Source of the DNA: Dehalococcoidia bacterium
Lineage (GTDB): Bacteria; Chloroflexota; Dehalococcoidia; SZUA-161; SpSt-899
Length of the DNA: 12,620 nt
Assembly (NCBI GenBank): GCA_023271485.1
Contig: JALPXT010000036.1
Span: 1-12,620, forward strand
Reading direction: 5' to 3'
Shown here: positions 6,757 through 12,620 of the stretch, one piece after another
How the letters are laid out: every line of letters begins with the position of its first letter
How positions within the stretch are numbered: position 1 is the stretch's first letter
Notes under the pieces: model-generated
The model's database searches: none
Seen by the model: only the letters and a program-made list of their open reading frames with translations
What the model was told of the DNA's origin: nothing
Program-made: the position numbers and the translations under genes

Positions 6757-6792
6757 AGCGAAGGGCAAAAATGTCGTAATGCAAGACTTGAC
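6706..6792. mobile_element. Small inverted-repeat element (MITE/REP-like), 87 bp
   Basis: GTCAAGTCTTGCA (6706-6718) and TGCAAGACTTGAC (6780-6792) are perfect 13-base inverted repeats enclosing 61 bases without a gene. The ends resemble the GTCAAGTCTTGCATTACGAC-type sequences I associate with remnants of Y1/REP-associated transposases, but that comes from memory and needs a search. No transposase is encoded in the window. The element supplies the stop codon of the upstream zinc-ribbon gene and separates the high-GC chaperone operon from the lower-GC ABC genes. No clear target-site duplication is visible at the ends. Confidence 0.6.
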
Positions 6793-6793
6793 T

Positions 6794-6811
6794 CTTCATG
6801 AGCTTCATGAG
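6794..6811 (+). repeat. Tandem 9-bp direct repeat CTTCATGAG x2
   Basis: Two adjoining copies of CTTCATGAG (6794-6802 and 6803-6811), each containing the palindrome TCATGA, lie directly before the GGAGG of the ABC ATPase gene. They could be an operator half-site pair or a replication slip. Nothing in the sequence decides between these. Confidence 0.4.
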
Positions 6812-6826
6812 GAGGGCAATTCAGAT

Positions 6827-7765
6827 ATGAGCTTTGTTCAAATAGAGAGTCTCACTAAGAAATTCGGTGACTTGACAGCAGTTAACGACGTCTCATTTGA
6901 GATAGAAAAGGGGGAAACAGTGGGATTGTTAGGCCCTAATGGGGCAGGCAAGTCCACCACTATCGATATAATCGTCGGGCTGCGTAAGCCGACTTCGGGG
7001 AGAGTGCTCGTCGATGGCTTCGAGCCATCAAAGAATGGACTTGAAGTTCGCCGAGCAATAGGCTACGTGCCTCAGCGAGCGGCGATATTTGAAGATCTAT
7101 CTGTACGCGAGAACCTTTCGCTTGCGGCAGAGATGTACGGGATACCACGGTTCAAACACAGAGTGGCTGAAATCATCAAAGAATTCGAGCTTGAAGAAAA
7201 AGCTGATAAGCTTGCCGGGACGCTCTCTGGAGGACAGAAAAGTCGGCTCAACTTCGCATTGGGATGTATAATAGCGGACTCGCAGCTCATTATTCTAGAT
7301 GAGCCCACGGTGGGGCTAGACCACCGTCGTCGTATGGAGGCTTGGGGGTTCGTTCGCAGACTCCACGGAAGTGGGAAGGCGGTATTATTGACCACTCACT
7401 ATATGGAAGAAGCAGATGCGCTCTGTTCGCGCATACTCCTGATGGACCGAGGAAAGATCGTTGCCCAGGGGAGTCCGCAACAGTTGAAATCAACCCTCAG
7501 TGACGAGCTGGTGGTCGAATATACGTTTGCTGAAATGCCTTCTGAAGAGCTGGTGCAAAAGCTTACTGCGCTCCCCGATGTCGTAGGAGTGAATCGTGAC
7601 GATCTATCCCTGAAAGTTACCCTCAAGAGCGGTGCATTGCCACAGGTTCGACAACTGGTGCACGAAAGCAAGCTCTTAATCAGGAGTAGCAGTGAGAAAA
7701 GGGTTACACTTGACGACGTTTTCCGTCATTACACAGGTAGCGAATTAAGAGAAAAAGGGGAATAA
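6827..7765 (+). CDS. ABC transporter ATP-binding protein (ABC-2 exporter type)
   Basis: A 312-residue ATPase that would power the membrane protein encoded next to it. It has Walker A GPNGAGKST (36-44), Q-loop VPQ (81-83), signature LSGGQ (133-137), Walker B LIILDEP (154-160), D-loop GLD (163-165) and switch H191 in LLTTHYMEEAD. The C-terminal 90 residues form the extra domain common in drug, antibiotic or lipid exporters of this class (LDDVFRHYTG at the end). An upstream in-frame start (6779) would begin inside the inverted repeat. The ATG at 6827 has GAGGAGG upstream and the usual MSFVQIESLTKKFG N-terminus, so I chose it. The permease starts four bases after the stop. The substrate cannot be told from sequence. 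Confidence 0.92.
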   Translation: MSFVQIESLTKKFGDLTAVNDVSFEIEKGETVGLLGPNGAGKSTTIDIIVGLRKPTSGRVLVDGFEPSKNGLEVRRAIGYVPQRAAIFEDLSVRENLSLAAEMYGIPRFKHRVAEIIKEFELEEKADKLAGTLSGGQKSRLNFALGCIIADSQLIILDEPTVGLDHRRRMEAWGFVRRLHGSGKAVLLTTHYMEEADALCSRILLMDRGKIVAQGSPQQLKSTLSDELVVEYTFAEMPSEELVQKLTALPDVVGVNRDDLSLKVTLKSGALPQVRQLVHESKLLIRSSSEKRVTLDDVFRHYTGSELREKGE

Positions 7766-7768
7766 CAA

Positions 7769-8500
7769 ATGAAATCGCTAATTCTTGCCAAATATACCTT
7801 CAAAGACGTATTCAGGGATAAAATGGGTCTCCTCTTTATGGTTGCATTACCAGTAGGGTTAGTAGTACTCGGGAATATAGGAGCAGAAGAGATGGCGGAC
7901 AGGGCGGCTATGATCGTCATGATTATTTATTTCTTCATGATCATCATCGGCTGCGTTGGTGTTGGAGCGACCGTACTGGACATGCGCCGCAGCGGCATCT
8001 TGAAGCGAATACTTATCATGCCCATCAGCAAGATGGGATTTCTCCTGGGCGTGGCCCTGGACACGTTCGCCAGGTTAGGTGTTATGGTGGGCATCGTATT
8101 CATCATGATGTTTATTTATCGCATCACCATCCCCGGCTCCTGGCTGGACTTGCTGATCGTTCTTCTTATCGCAGTGCTCTTTGCTCTCGCACTGGGGCTC
8201 AACTTTGCCGCGATATCAAAAAGTGTCTTCGCAACCTATGGGATTGGCATTGGCACCTCTATCATTGTATTCAATCTTGCTGATTGGCATCTTGGAGGTA
8301 GATTCGAAGGAACCATGATAGAGACAATAGCAGACCATAATCCACTTTATCACCTATTTCGGGTGATCCTGGGCATCATCTATGAGGGTACGCCATTATG
8401 CCAGTTCCACCCAGAGCTTGGTACTGTTTTTCTCTGGATAGCGGTGCTATTCCTGAGCTCGGTCGCTCTCTACCGCTGGCGAATTGAGAAGATGATTTGA
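7769..8500 (+). CDS. ABC-2 type permease
   Basis: A 243-residue integral membrane protein with about six hydrophobic segments (near residues 20-38, 47-69, 92-116, 124-148, 155-170 and 219-235). It has the ABC-2 layout: a short basic N-terminus, a cytoplasmic loop DMRRSGILKRILIMPIS between segments 2 and 3 (the usual 'E+..G.l.r....P.s' coupling region), and a basic C-terminus (YRWRIEKMI). An AAGGGG ribosome binding site lies just before the ATG. With the ATPase it forms a complete exporter, probably as a homodimer. The substrate is unknown. Confidence 0.88.
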   Translation: MKSLILAKYTFKDVFRDKMGLLFMVALPVGLVVLGNIGAEEMADRAAMIVMIIYFFMIIIGCVGVGATVLDMRRSGILKRILIMPISKMGFLLGVALDTFARLGVMVGIVFIMMFIYRITIPGSWLDLLIVLLIAVLFALALGLNFAAISKSVFATYGIGIGTSIIVFNLADWHLGGRFEGTMIETIADHNPLYHLFRVILGIIYEGTPLCQFHPELGTVFLWIAVLFLSSVALYRWRIEKMI

Positions 8501-8605
8501 CCAGTCACGTCCTCACAGCCCGTGAGTATTCTATCCCACAACCGAGGATGATGGTTCGGGAGACAGAATCTATTCTTGAACGAGAAATTGCAGTGGACGA
8601 ATGGA

Positions 8606-9271
8606 ATGCGCTTTCAAGCTGTAGTCTTCGATCTCGACGGAACGCTCCTTGACACGCTGGAAGATATTGCCGACTCCGCAAATGCTGTGCTGGCGAAACG
8701 CCACTTCCCCACACACAGCGTAGAAGACTACCGCTATTTCGTGGGCGACGGAGTGCCCACCCTTGTTACCCGGATACTGCCTCAAGAGAGACGAAATGAC
8801 GATACCATAGCGGAATGCGTGCAGAGATTTCGTGAAGAGTACGGCCGTAACTGGAATGTGAAGACGAAGCCATACGACGGGGTGGCAGAGATGCTCGATG
8901 CGCTGGCGGTGCGCCATCTGAAAATGGCCGTACTTTCCAACAAACCAGACGATTTCACCAGGAAATGTGTAGTTGAGTTTCTGCCCAAATGGACATTCGA
9001 GATCGTTTTAGGCCTCCACAACGGAATTCCGCCCAAGCCAGATCCCACAGGCGCTCATCAGGTAGCCGACTATTTGAGCATCCCGCCGTCGCAAATCCTA
9101 TACGTCGGGGATTCCGCTATCGACATGAAGACAGCCATCGCCGCCGGTATGTACCCGCTCGGAGTGCTCTGGGGCTTCAGGTCACGGGAGGAGCTAGAGG
9201 ATAACGGGGCACGGACGCTGATCGAACGACCACAGGAGATTCTCGCTCTGCTGAGCCACTGCGCTCCCTAA
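8606..9271 (+). CDS. HAD-superfamily phosphatase, phosphoglycolate-phosphatase-like
   Basis: A 221-residue HAD hydrolase of subfamily I. It has the nucleophile motif FDLDGTLLDT (D9 and acid/base D11), motif II S111 in AVLSNKPDD, motif III K144 in PPKPDPTG, and motif IV VGDSAIDMKTA (168-178). An alpha-helical cap lies between motifs I and II. The pattern fits Gph- or PpaX-like small-molecule phosphatases, but HAD substrates cannot be predicted reliably. A TTG at 8576 is in frame and would add ten residues. MRFQAVVFDLDGT is the usual N-terminus of the family, so I prefer the ATG at 8606 despite a weak ribosome binding site. The gene lies 105 bases after the permease and converges with the cobC-like gene 15 bases away. 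Confidence 0.88.
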   Translation: MRFQAVVFDLDGTLLDTLEDIADSANAVLAKRHFPTHSVEDYRYFVGDGVPTLVTRILPQERRNDDTIAECVQRFREEYGRNWNVKTKPYDGVAEMLDALAVRHLKMAVLSNKPDDFTRKCVVEFLPKWTFEIVLGLHNGIPPKPDPTGAHQVADYLSIPPSQILYVGDSAIDMKTAIAAGMYPLGVLWGFRSREELEDNGARTLIERPQEILALLSHCAP

Positions 9272-9286
9272 AACCCTTCAGTCTAT

Positions 9287-9904
9287 CTACCTGAGATGGC
9301 AGGTATCGTTCAGCACGACGAACGCCGCTCCCTCAGGTGAGATATCCATGATAGTCACCGAGGCGCTGCTGAGGCGCACCTGCCACCAGTGCTCCAGGCC
9401 GATTCCCAGCAGGATACAGATAAGCACTTGCAGCGAGCCCCCGTGAGCCACCACTAACACCGTTTCCTCTGGTTTGTGCTCCTTGAGCTTCCCGGCGAAC
9501 CGGGCCACTCTGGCAGCAAGTTGAGCTATGCTCTCCCCGTCAGGGAGATGCACTTCGGGACTCCTGGTTCTCCAGGCTTGCGGATCGAGGGCGATCCCGG
9601 GGTAGCGCTCCTTGATCTCATCGAAGGTCATTCCTTCACACTGGCCGAAGTTCATCTCCCTCAACAATGGCGATTGACAGATCCCCACCATGCCGTGCAT
9701 CGAGGCGATGATCTCAGCGGTTTCACACGCTCGGGAGAGGTCGCTGGAGTAGATAACGTCTATCCTCTCGCTCGCAAGTCGGTCCCTCACCCTTGCCACC
9801 TGTTCGATCCCATTATCATTCAAGTGGATGTCGCTATAACCCTGATACCGAAACGACTTATTCCACTCCGTCTCCCCGTGTCTTACAAGTATAAGTCTAG
9901 CCAA
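9287..9904 (-). CDS. cobC: Histidine phosphatase, probable alpha-ribazole phosphatase (CobC-like)
   Basis: A 205-residue histidine (phosphoglycerate-mutase-fold) phosphatase: LVRHGETEWN (H9 is the phosphate acceptor), SDLSRACETAEII (R58), REMNFGQCEG with the acid E83, and VVAHGGSL with H154. The neighbouring cobT remnant supports alpha-ribazole phosphatase, which dephosphorylates alpha-ribazole-5'-phosphate in lower-ligand assembly of cobamides. A phosphoglycerate-mutase-like or other phosphatase role is possible on sequence alone. The start is TTG at 9904-9902 with a clear GGAGG upstream; no ATG fits. Its start overlaps the end of the cobT remnant by eight bases. Confidence 0.82.
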   Translation of the reverse strand: MARLILVRHGETEWNKSFRYQGYSDIHLNDNGIEQVARVRDRLASERIDVIYSSDLSRACETAEIIASMHGMVGICQSPLLREMNFGQCEGMTFDEIKERYPGIALDPQAWRTRSPEVHLPDGESIAQLAARVARFAGKLKEHKPEETVLVVAHGGSLQVLICILLGIGLEHWWQVRLSSASVTIMDISPEGAAFVVLNDTCHLR

Positions 9905-10106
9905 CTCGTTCCTCCCAATTTGCCGAGTGCCGAATCTCCGGCCGGGAACTGGCCATCATGCCGGCCAAACGTATGGAAAGTTGCTCAAGCTGCCCCAGGC
10001 TGCCCTGAGGCTTGGTGAGTATATCCTGCCGCTTTCGGGCGGCCTCCATTGCCTCCAAATTCAGGGGCTCGATTGCCCCGAGTGTTTCGAGTAAGGATTT
10101 GGTCAT
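9897..10106 (-). pseudogene. cobT: CobT remnant (N-terminal fragment only)
   Basis: 69 codons, starting ATG at 10106 with GAGG eight bases upstream. Residues 1-60 match the N-terminus of nicotinate-nucleotide:dimethylbenzimidazole phosphoribosyltransferase, which makes alpha-ribazole phosphate for cobamide assembly. They include the conserved LTKPQGSLGQLE (30-41) and the following LAG..... RPEIRH. In the full enzyme (about 350 residues) a MAGDHGV-type segment comes next. Here the frame passes straight into SANWEERVG and stops at the cobC start, so about 290 residues, including the catalytic parts, are missing. This looks like an internal or 3' deletion that kept the ribosome binding site of cobC. 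The fragment should have no transferase activity. An assembly collapse is an alternative. Confidence 0.75.
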
Positions 10107-10131
10107 CTTATTGTCCTCGAATTATTAACAG

Positions 10132-10217
10132 CGGAGAGGGTGGGATTCGAACCCACGGTCGCACAAGACGACACGCGCTCTCCAGGCGCGCCTGATCGGC
10201 CACTCCAGCACCTCTCC
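10132..10217 (-). tRNA. tRNA-Ser (anticodon GGA)
   Basis: The minus strand folds as a class II tRNA of 86 bases. The acceptor stem GGAGAGG pairs with CCTCTCC, with discriminator G. The anticodon stem CGCGC/GCGCG encloses loop CTGGAGA (anticodon GGA, reading UCC/UCU). A long variable arm, typical of serine tRNA, follows, then a T-arm with GGTTCGAATCC. CCA is not encoded (CTG follows). It lies 25 bases upstream of the cobT remnant on the same strand. Confidence 0.95.
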
Positions 10218-10330
10218 GTGTTCTTATGTGCGACAAAGTCAGACTAAATTCTCTAATCTCTTATAGCGGTATTCTTTGATTTGTATGGACATGCTCTAAC
10301 GGCGTTGAATTACAAGGCTAACTGAAATAG

Positions 10331-11821
10331 TTATGCTCCACTTCCACCTAGAATCCAATTTACTGTTAGGCCTCTGTCTAGGAAAAATTGTCGAACATGT
10401 GTTTCATTGTTAACTCTCAAGTTGTTATCTACCTCTGGCGAAGGATCTGTCCAAATTTTGTGTTCTTGGAATAGTCTCTTGATCCTGTCCTTAATAACTT
10501 GCCATTGACCTTCTTGAATCTCCCTAAGGAGTATTTTCCTTCTTTCTTCAGTGTCAAAAAGCCCCAATACTTGAGCAACAACGTCCCTCAACATGCGTGT
10601 CCATGCTTTAAGCGACCCCGCAGCATAGATGCGTTCTGCCCAGCGGTGCCAATCATCTCTCGTCGTTGGATTCCACCTACCCTCTAATGTTTCTTCAGCC
10701 AGAATATTCATCAATCTTATTACATTTCTTCTTTCTAATTCTCTAAGCTCATCCAGTAACTCAATATCCATATCCAAAGGAGGCGAAGTAATAAAATTCT
10801 TGAAAATAGTTACCGTCAGGCCATAGACCGTTAGAGGATTTTTTCTTGTGCGGTTTCGTTCTGCTATATAATCGGACATCGAGTTCCCACTATCTTCTAA
10901 TATGCTATCGTAGATATTACTCCTTATCATATTTAGAGCATCTCCTCTACTTTTACCCCTCTCTACTAAGAAACTAACAAACCCATACTCTGACTTTGTG
11001 CCTTTGATTTCGATATACTCCTGCCATTCTTCCTTAAACAAATCAGCCCACTTATTAATCAATACTGATGTAAAGAAAGGCATCTGGCGTAATTTGTCAT
11101 GTGCTGTTAAGTTCGTATCCTTTGTACGTTTCACATCAGGGTCTATGTAGACCTTACATTCAATCTCTTTCCGTCCAGCCCAAATTTGGGCGGCAGATTT
11201 GTGCTGTCCATCAAACAGAAGGATCTGCCCATCTACTAACCTACATATGGCGGGTGACAATTGAGTGTGTGTTAAGAGATGTCTGTATAATTCCCAAAGT
11301 CTTTTCATCTCTAGGGGACGAGGTTGTAGATCATAATCATTTTTTATGTACTGGATTGGCAAAACGATGTAAAAGTAGTCACGCTCCGTAGCTTGGCAAG
11401 TAGACAAAGGCAATACGACCGGTTCTATTTTGTCATCAAAGAATATCTTGATTTGGTTTTTGTGTGAGACTATCTCTGTCTCTAGAATCTTACCATACCC
11501 TTTCCTTCCCTGTTTAACTTCAAGAATATCATCTAATCTTCTCGGGTCAGGACTGTTAAAGAATTCTTCCATATCTAATCTCGCTCTAAACTCAAGGATG
11601 GAGAGTATGCCTATCCTCTTGTGGTGTTCACTGCAAACAGGGGCTAGGTTTGCTAACTCTGTCAGCCCCTCTTGTGAAAATGGTTTTATATGATGATAGT
11701 CTACATCCCGCTCATCTTTTATAGGATGGTCATTTACAAAGCACCTAACCATGCCTTCCCTAGTGTGTTGTTCATTAATGGTATTCTTTTCAATTTCGCT
11801 TGGCTCCCGATGTATTGCCAT
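10331..11821 (-). CDS. HNH endonuclease domain fused to a ParB/DndB-like DGQHK domain
   Basis: A 496-residue protein. Residues 22-85 form an HNH nuclease module: C27, then DYHHIKPFSQEG (H43/H44), ELANLAPVC (N58, C63) and HHKRIG (H66/H67). This gives a beta-beta-alpha metal site and a likely zinc-binding C..C pair. Residues about 150-225 carry a ParB/DndB-like domain with LVDGQILLFDGQHKSAAQIW, where DGQHK (204-208) corresponds to the DGQHR motif of DndB and ParB-type proteins. The remaining 270 residues are helical and unassigned, ending GLTVNWILG. The start is fixed by AAGGAGGTGAT (11828-11838 on the plus strand, read in reverse), six bases before the ATG at 11821; a longer frame begins at 11926 but has no such site. 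DNA cleavage and DNA or nucleotide sensing are expected from the domains; a defence or mobile-element role is inference. The GC content is clearly below that of the left part of the window. Confidence 0.82.
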   Translation of the reverse strand: MAIHREPSEIEKNTINEQHTREGMVRCFVNDHPIKDERDVDYHHIKPFSQEGLTELANLAPVCSEHHKRIGILSILEFRARLDMEEFFNSPDPRRLDDILEVKQGRKGYGKILETEIVSHKNQIKIFFDDKIEPVVLPLSTCQATERDYFYIVLPIQYIKNDYDLQPRPLEMKRLWELYRHLLTHTQLSPAICRLVDGQILLFDGQHKSAAQIWAGRKEIECKVYIDPDVKRTKDTNLTAHDKLRQMPFFTSVLINKWADLFKEEWQEYIEIKGTKSEYGFVSFLVERGKSRGDALNMIRSNIYDSILEDSGNSMSDYIAERNRTRKNPLTVYGLTVTIFKNFITSPPLDMDIELLDELRELERRNVIRLMNILAEETLEGRWNPTTRDDWHRWAERIYAAGSLKAWTRMLRDVVAQVLGLFDTEERRKILLREIQEGQWQVIKDRIKRLFQEHKIWTDPSPEVDNNLRVNNETHVRQFFLDRGLTVNWILGGSGA

Positions 11822-11827
11822 TTCAGA

Positions 11828-11838
11828 ATCACCTCCTT
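11828..11838 (-). promoter_or_regulatory. Near-perfect Shine-Dalgarno site of the HNH/DGQHK gene
   Basis: The minus strand reads AAGGAGGTGAT, complementary over 11 bases to the 3' end of bacterial 16S rRNA, six bases before the ATG. This decides the start and predicts strong initiation. Such an extended match is unusual in this window. Confidence 0.8.
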
Positions 11839-11903
11839 CCTTTGGCGGTGTCTTTTGGATAAAATTCGAACTTATTTTGAACAAAATCCCGATGCTGACT
11901 TTT

Positions 11904-11928
11904 GATTGTCGCCCACAGGGCGACAATC
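11904..11928. repeat. Perfect 11-bp stem hairpin
   Basis: GATTGTCGCCC and GGGCGACAATC pair perfectly around a three-base loop ACA. It lies between the 95-residue nuclease-like gene and the HNH gene. On the minus strand it is followed by AAAAG rather than a T-run, so it is not a standard terminator; on the plus strand no T-run follows either. Confidence 0.7.
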
Positions 11929-11964
11929 CCGCCCAGGTCCTGCTAACGCAGGACTGCGGGCGGG
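11928..11964. repeat. Palindrome CCCGCCC-AG-GTCCTGC / GCAGGAC-TGC-GGGCGGG
   Basis: Two perfect 7-bp stems are stacked and separated by a small internal loop (AG opposite TGC), with a TAAC tip. The GTCCTGC(TAAC)GCAGGAC core looks like a REP-type palindrome. It touches the preceding hairpin at base 11928. Confidence 0.7.
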
Positions 11965-12008
11965 CAAAAATTCCTTCCCCCAGACCCCCTTCCTTTTTGC
12001 CCGCCCGC
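11956..12008. repeat. Perfect 15-bp inverted repeat GCGGGCGGGCAAAAA / TTTTTGCCCGCCCGC
   Basis: The arms at 11956-11970 and 11994-12008 are exact inverted copies around a 23-base C/T-rich spacer that itself holds two C5 runs. Its left arm overlaps the right arm of the preceding palindrome, so the two structures exclude each other. Confidence 0.7.
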
Positions 12009-12028
12009 CTTTGCCCGTTTTGCGGGCG
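12002..12028. repeat. Hairpin CGCCCGC / GCGGGCG
   Basis: A 7-bp perfect stem (12002-12008 with 12022-12028) around a 13-base loop shares its left arm with the 15-bp inverted repeat. It lies just beyond the stop of the minus-strand gene ending at 12042, where a terminator would be expected, but lacks a T-tract on that strand. Confidence 0.55.
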
Positions 12029-12041
12029 AGCCGCTAAAAAA

Positions 12042-12329
12042 TTATTTTTTTCTCACAATTACTTTTTTACGCTGAATCAATCTTATATTCTTTTCCTTCG
12101 CATATTCTTTCGCGGGTTCTGTGAATCCTTTTATACTGACCACTTCGTTTATACCCTTGCGACGCAACTTAATCAGCTCGCCTCTATCAACTGGACGCGA
12201 CCAGCGTTTAACTTCGCCTCTTCTCCCACCTTTTATATAATCAGGCGAGCCGGGACCCCCTTGAGGATATCCACGCTGACGGGCTTTTATTTTTTCGTAG
12301 GCATAGCCTCTTTTTTGTGATTTTCTCAT
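12042..12329 (-). CDS. Small PD-(D/E)XK nuclease-like protein
   Basis: A 95-residue, strongly basic protein. Residues 28-41 read SPDYIKGGRRGEVK: a PD, eight residues, then EVK, the spacing and sequence of the PD-(D/E)XK metal site. Helical and strand segments follow (ELIKLRRKGINEVVSIKGFTEPAKEYAKEKNIRLI) and resemble the 'GFT..A..yA....i.li' end of Mrr/Hjc-type folds. A possible upstream glutamate is E12. It is very short for an active endonuclease and may be a minimal resolvase-like or DNA-binding protein. The ATG at 12329 lies six bases after the stop of the preceding gene, so the two are probably co-transcribed. The ribosome binding site is weak. AT-rich; the assignment is moderate and based on motif alone. 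Confidence 0.55.
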   Translation of the reverse strand: MRKSQKRGYAYEKIKARQRGYPQGGPGSPDYIKGGRRGEVKRWSRPVDRGELIKLRRKGINEVVSIKGFTEPAKEYAKEKNIRLIQRKKVIVRKK

Positions 12330-12335
12330 AAGAAT

Positions 12336-12620
12336 TTATTTGGTTAATTCCTTAAGCTTTCTAACGACCTTTAAACCTTCATTTTCTTCGTTCCATTGGT
12401 TAACAATTTCAACTATTTTCGATTTCAATTGGTTTGCTGATAGTGGTTTGGGTTTTTCGCATACAACATTTTTTAATTGTAGAAATTCGTAAAGTTCCTG
12501 CAGGGCATTTTCCTGCCTAAACTCAATAACCCTTACACCAATCTTTTTGGCTTCACCTATCATCATTTCTGTTAATCTATCAATTAAAAATAAATCTACC
12601 TTTCTCGCCAACGCCTCGTC
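12336..12620 (-). CDS. Unrecognised protein, C-terminal part, runs off the right edge
   Basis: The frame is open to the edge (DEALARKVDLFLIDRL as far as visible) and ends at a TAA at 12338-12336. 94 residues are visible. A TTG at 12611 could start it, but there is no ribosome binding site and the three codons before it are open, so a longer gene is more likely. The visible part is predicted mostly helical, with a beta segment (KKIGVRVIEF) and a charged C-terminal helix (IVEIVNQWNEENEGLKVVRKLKEL). No family is recognised. It precedes the PD-(D/E)XK-like gene by six bases on the same strand. Confidence 0.6.
   Translation of the reverse strand, partial: DEALARKVDLFLIDRLTEMMIGEAKKIGVRVIEFRQENALQELYEFLQLKNVVCEKPKPLSANQLKSKIVEIVNQWNEENEGLKVVRKLKELTK

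Noticed and set aside
6779..6826. Upstream in-frame start of the ABC ATPase (16 extra residues)
   Set aside because: It begins inside the inverted repeat, while the ATG at 6827 has a good ribosome binding site and gives the usual family N-terminus.
8512..8526. CTCAC/GTGAG hairpin after the permease as a terminator
   Set aside because: A five-base stem with no T-run; too weak.
9476..10018. 180-codon plus-strand frame over the cobC-like gene
   Set aside because: Shadow of the minus-strand histidine phosphatase and cobT remnant, which carry the family motifs.
10132..10217. tRNA-Ser as an integration (att) site
   Set aside because: No integrase and no second copy of the tRNA end are visible in the window, and the low-GC side faces the 5' end rather than the 3' end.

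Overview
The window looks like bacterial chromosome, most likely from an anaerobe that salvages cobamides. The bacterial signs are strong Shine-Dalgarno sites (one is an 11-base match to the 16S 3' end), a tRNA-Ser without encoded CCA, TTG starts, and a cobC-like gene beside a cobT remnant. A Chloroflexota/Dehalococcoidia-type organism would fit, but that is a guess from gene content and not something the sequence proves.

Layout. (1) 1-414: a broken ERCC4-type nuclease gene, cut by a short patch of 7-base repeats. (2) 415-742: gene-free, with a possible promoter, a second 7-base-repeat hairpin and a strong leader hairpin. (3) 743-6756: a plus-strand operon of six closely packed genes. These are a small acidic protein, an 885-residue TPR protein, a J-domain-like protein whose HPD motif is replaced by NPP, a GrpE-like protein, an Hsp70 and a zinc-ribbon/TPR-like protein. 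Together they form a self-contained alternative Hsp70 machine, the most interesting system here. (4) 6706-6792: a small element with perfect 13-base inverted ends; the zinc-ribbon gene reads into it and stops there. (5) 6827-8500: a two-gene ABC-2 exporter. (6) 8606-9271: a HAD phosphatase, convergent with a minus-strand group of tRNA-Ser(GGA), a 69-codon cobT remnant and a cobC-like phosphatase. (7) 10331-11821: a lower-GC gene encoding an HNH endonuclease domain joined to a ParB/DndB-like DGQHK domain, a likely defence or mobile-DNA gene. (8) 11904-12028: a dense block of GC-rich palindromes. (9) 12042-12620: two AT-rich minus-strand genes, a 95-residue PD-(D/E)XK nuclease-like protein and an unrecognised partial gene.

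How the genes may work together. In the operon, the Hsp70 would be driven by its own J-like and GrpE-like partners, while the TPR and zinc-ribbon/TPR proteins would supply client selection or scaffolding. This is inference from linkage and domains. The client is unknown. The ABC exporter lies beyond the small inverted-repeat element, differs in base composition and is probably a separate unit.

Base composition falls along the window. Counts on single 60-base lines give 41/60 GC in the TPR gene, 24-30/60 in the ABC ATPase gene, 22/60 in the HNH gene and 19/60 in the last gene. The right third is therefore either an acquired island or, if this is a metagenomic contig, a possible mis-join.
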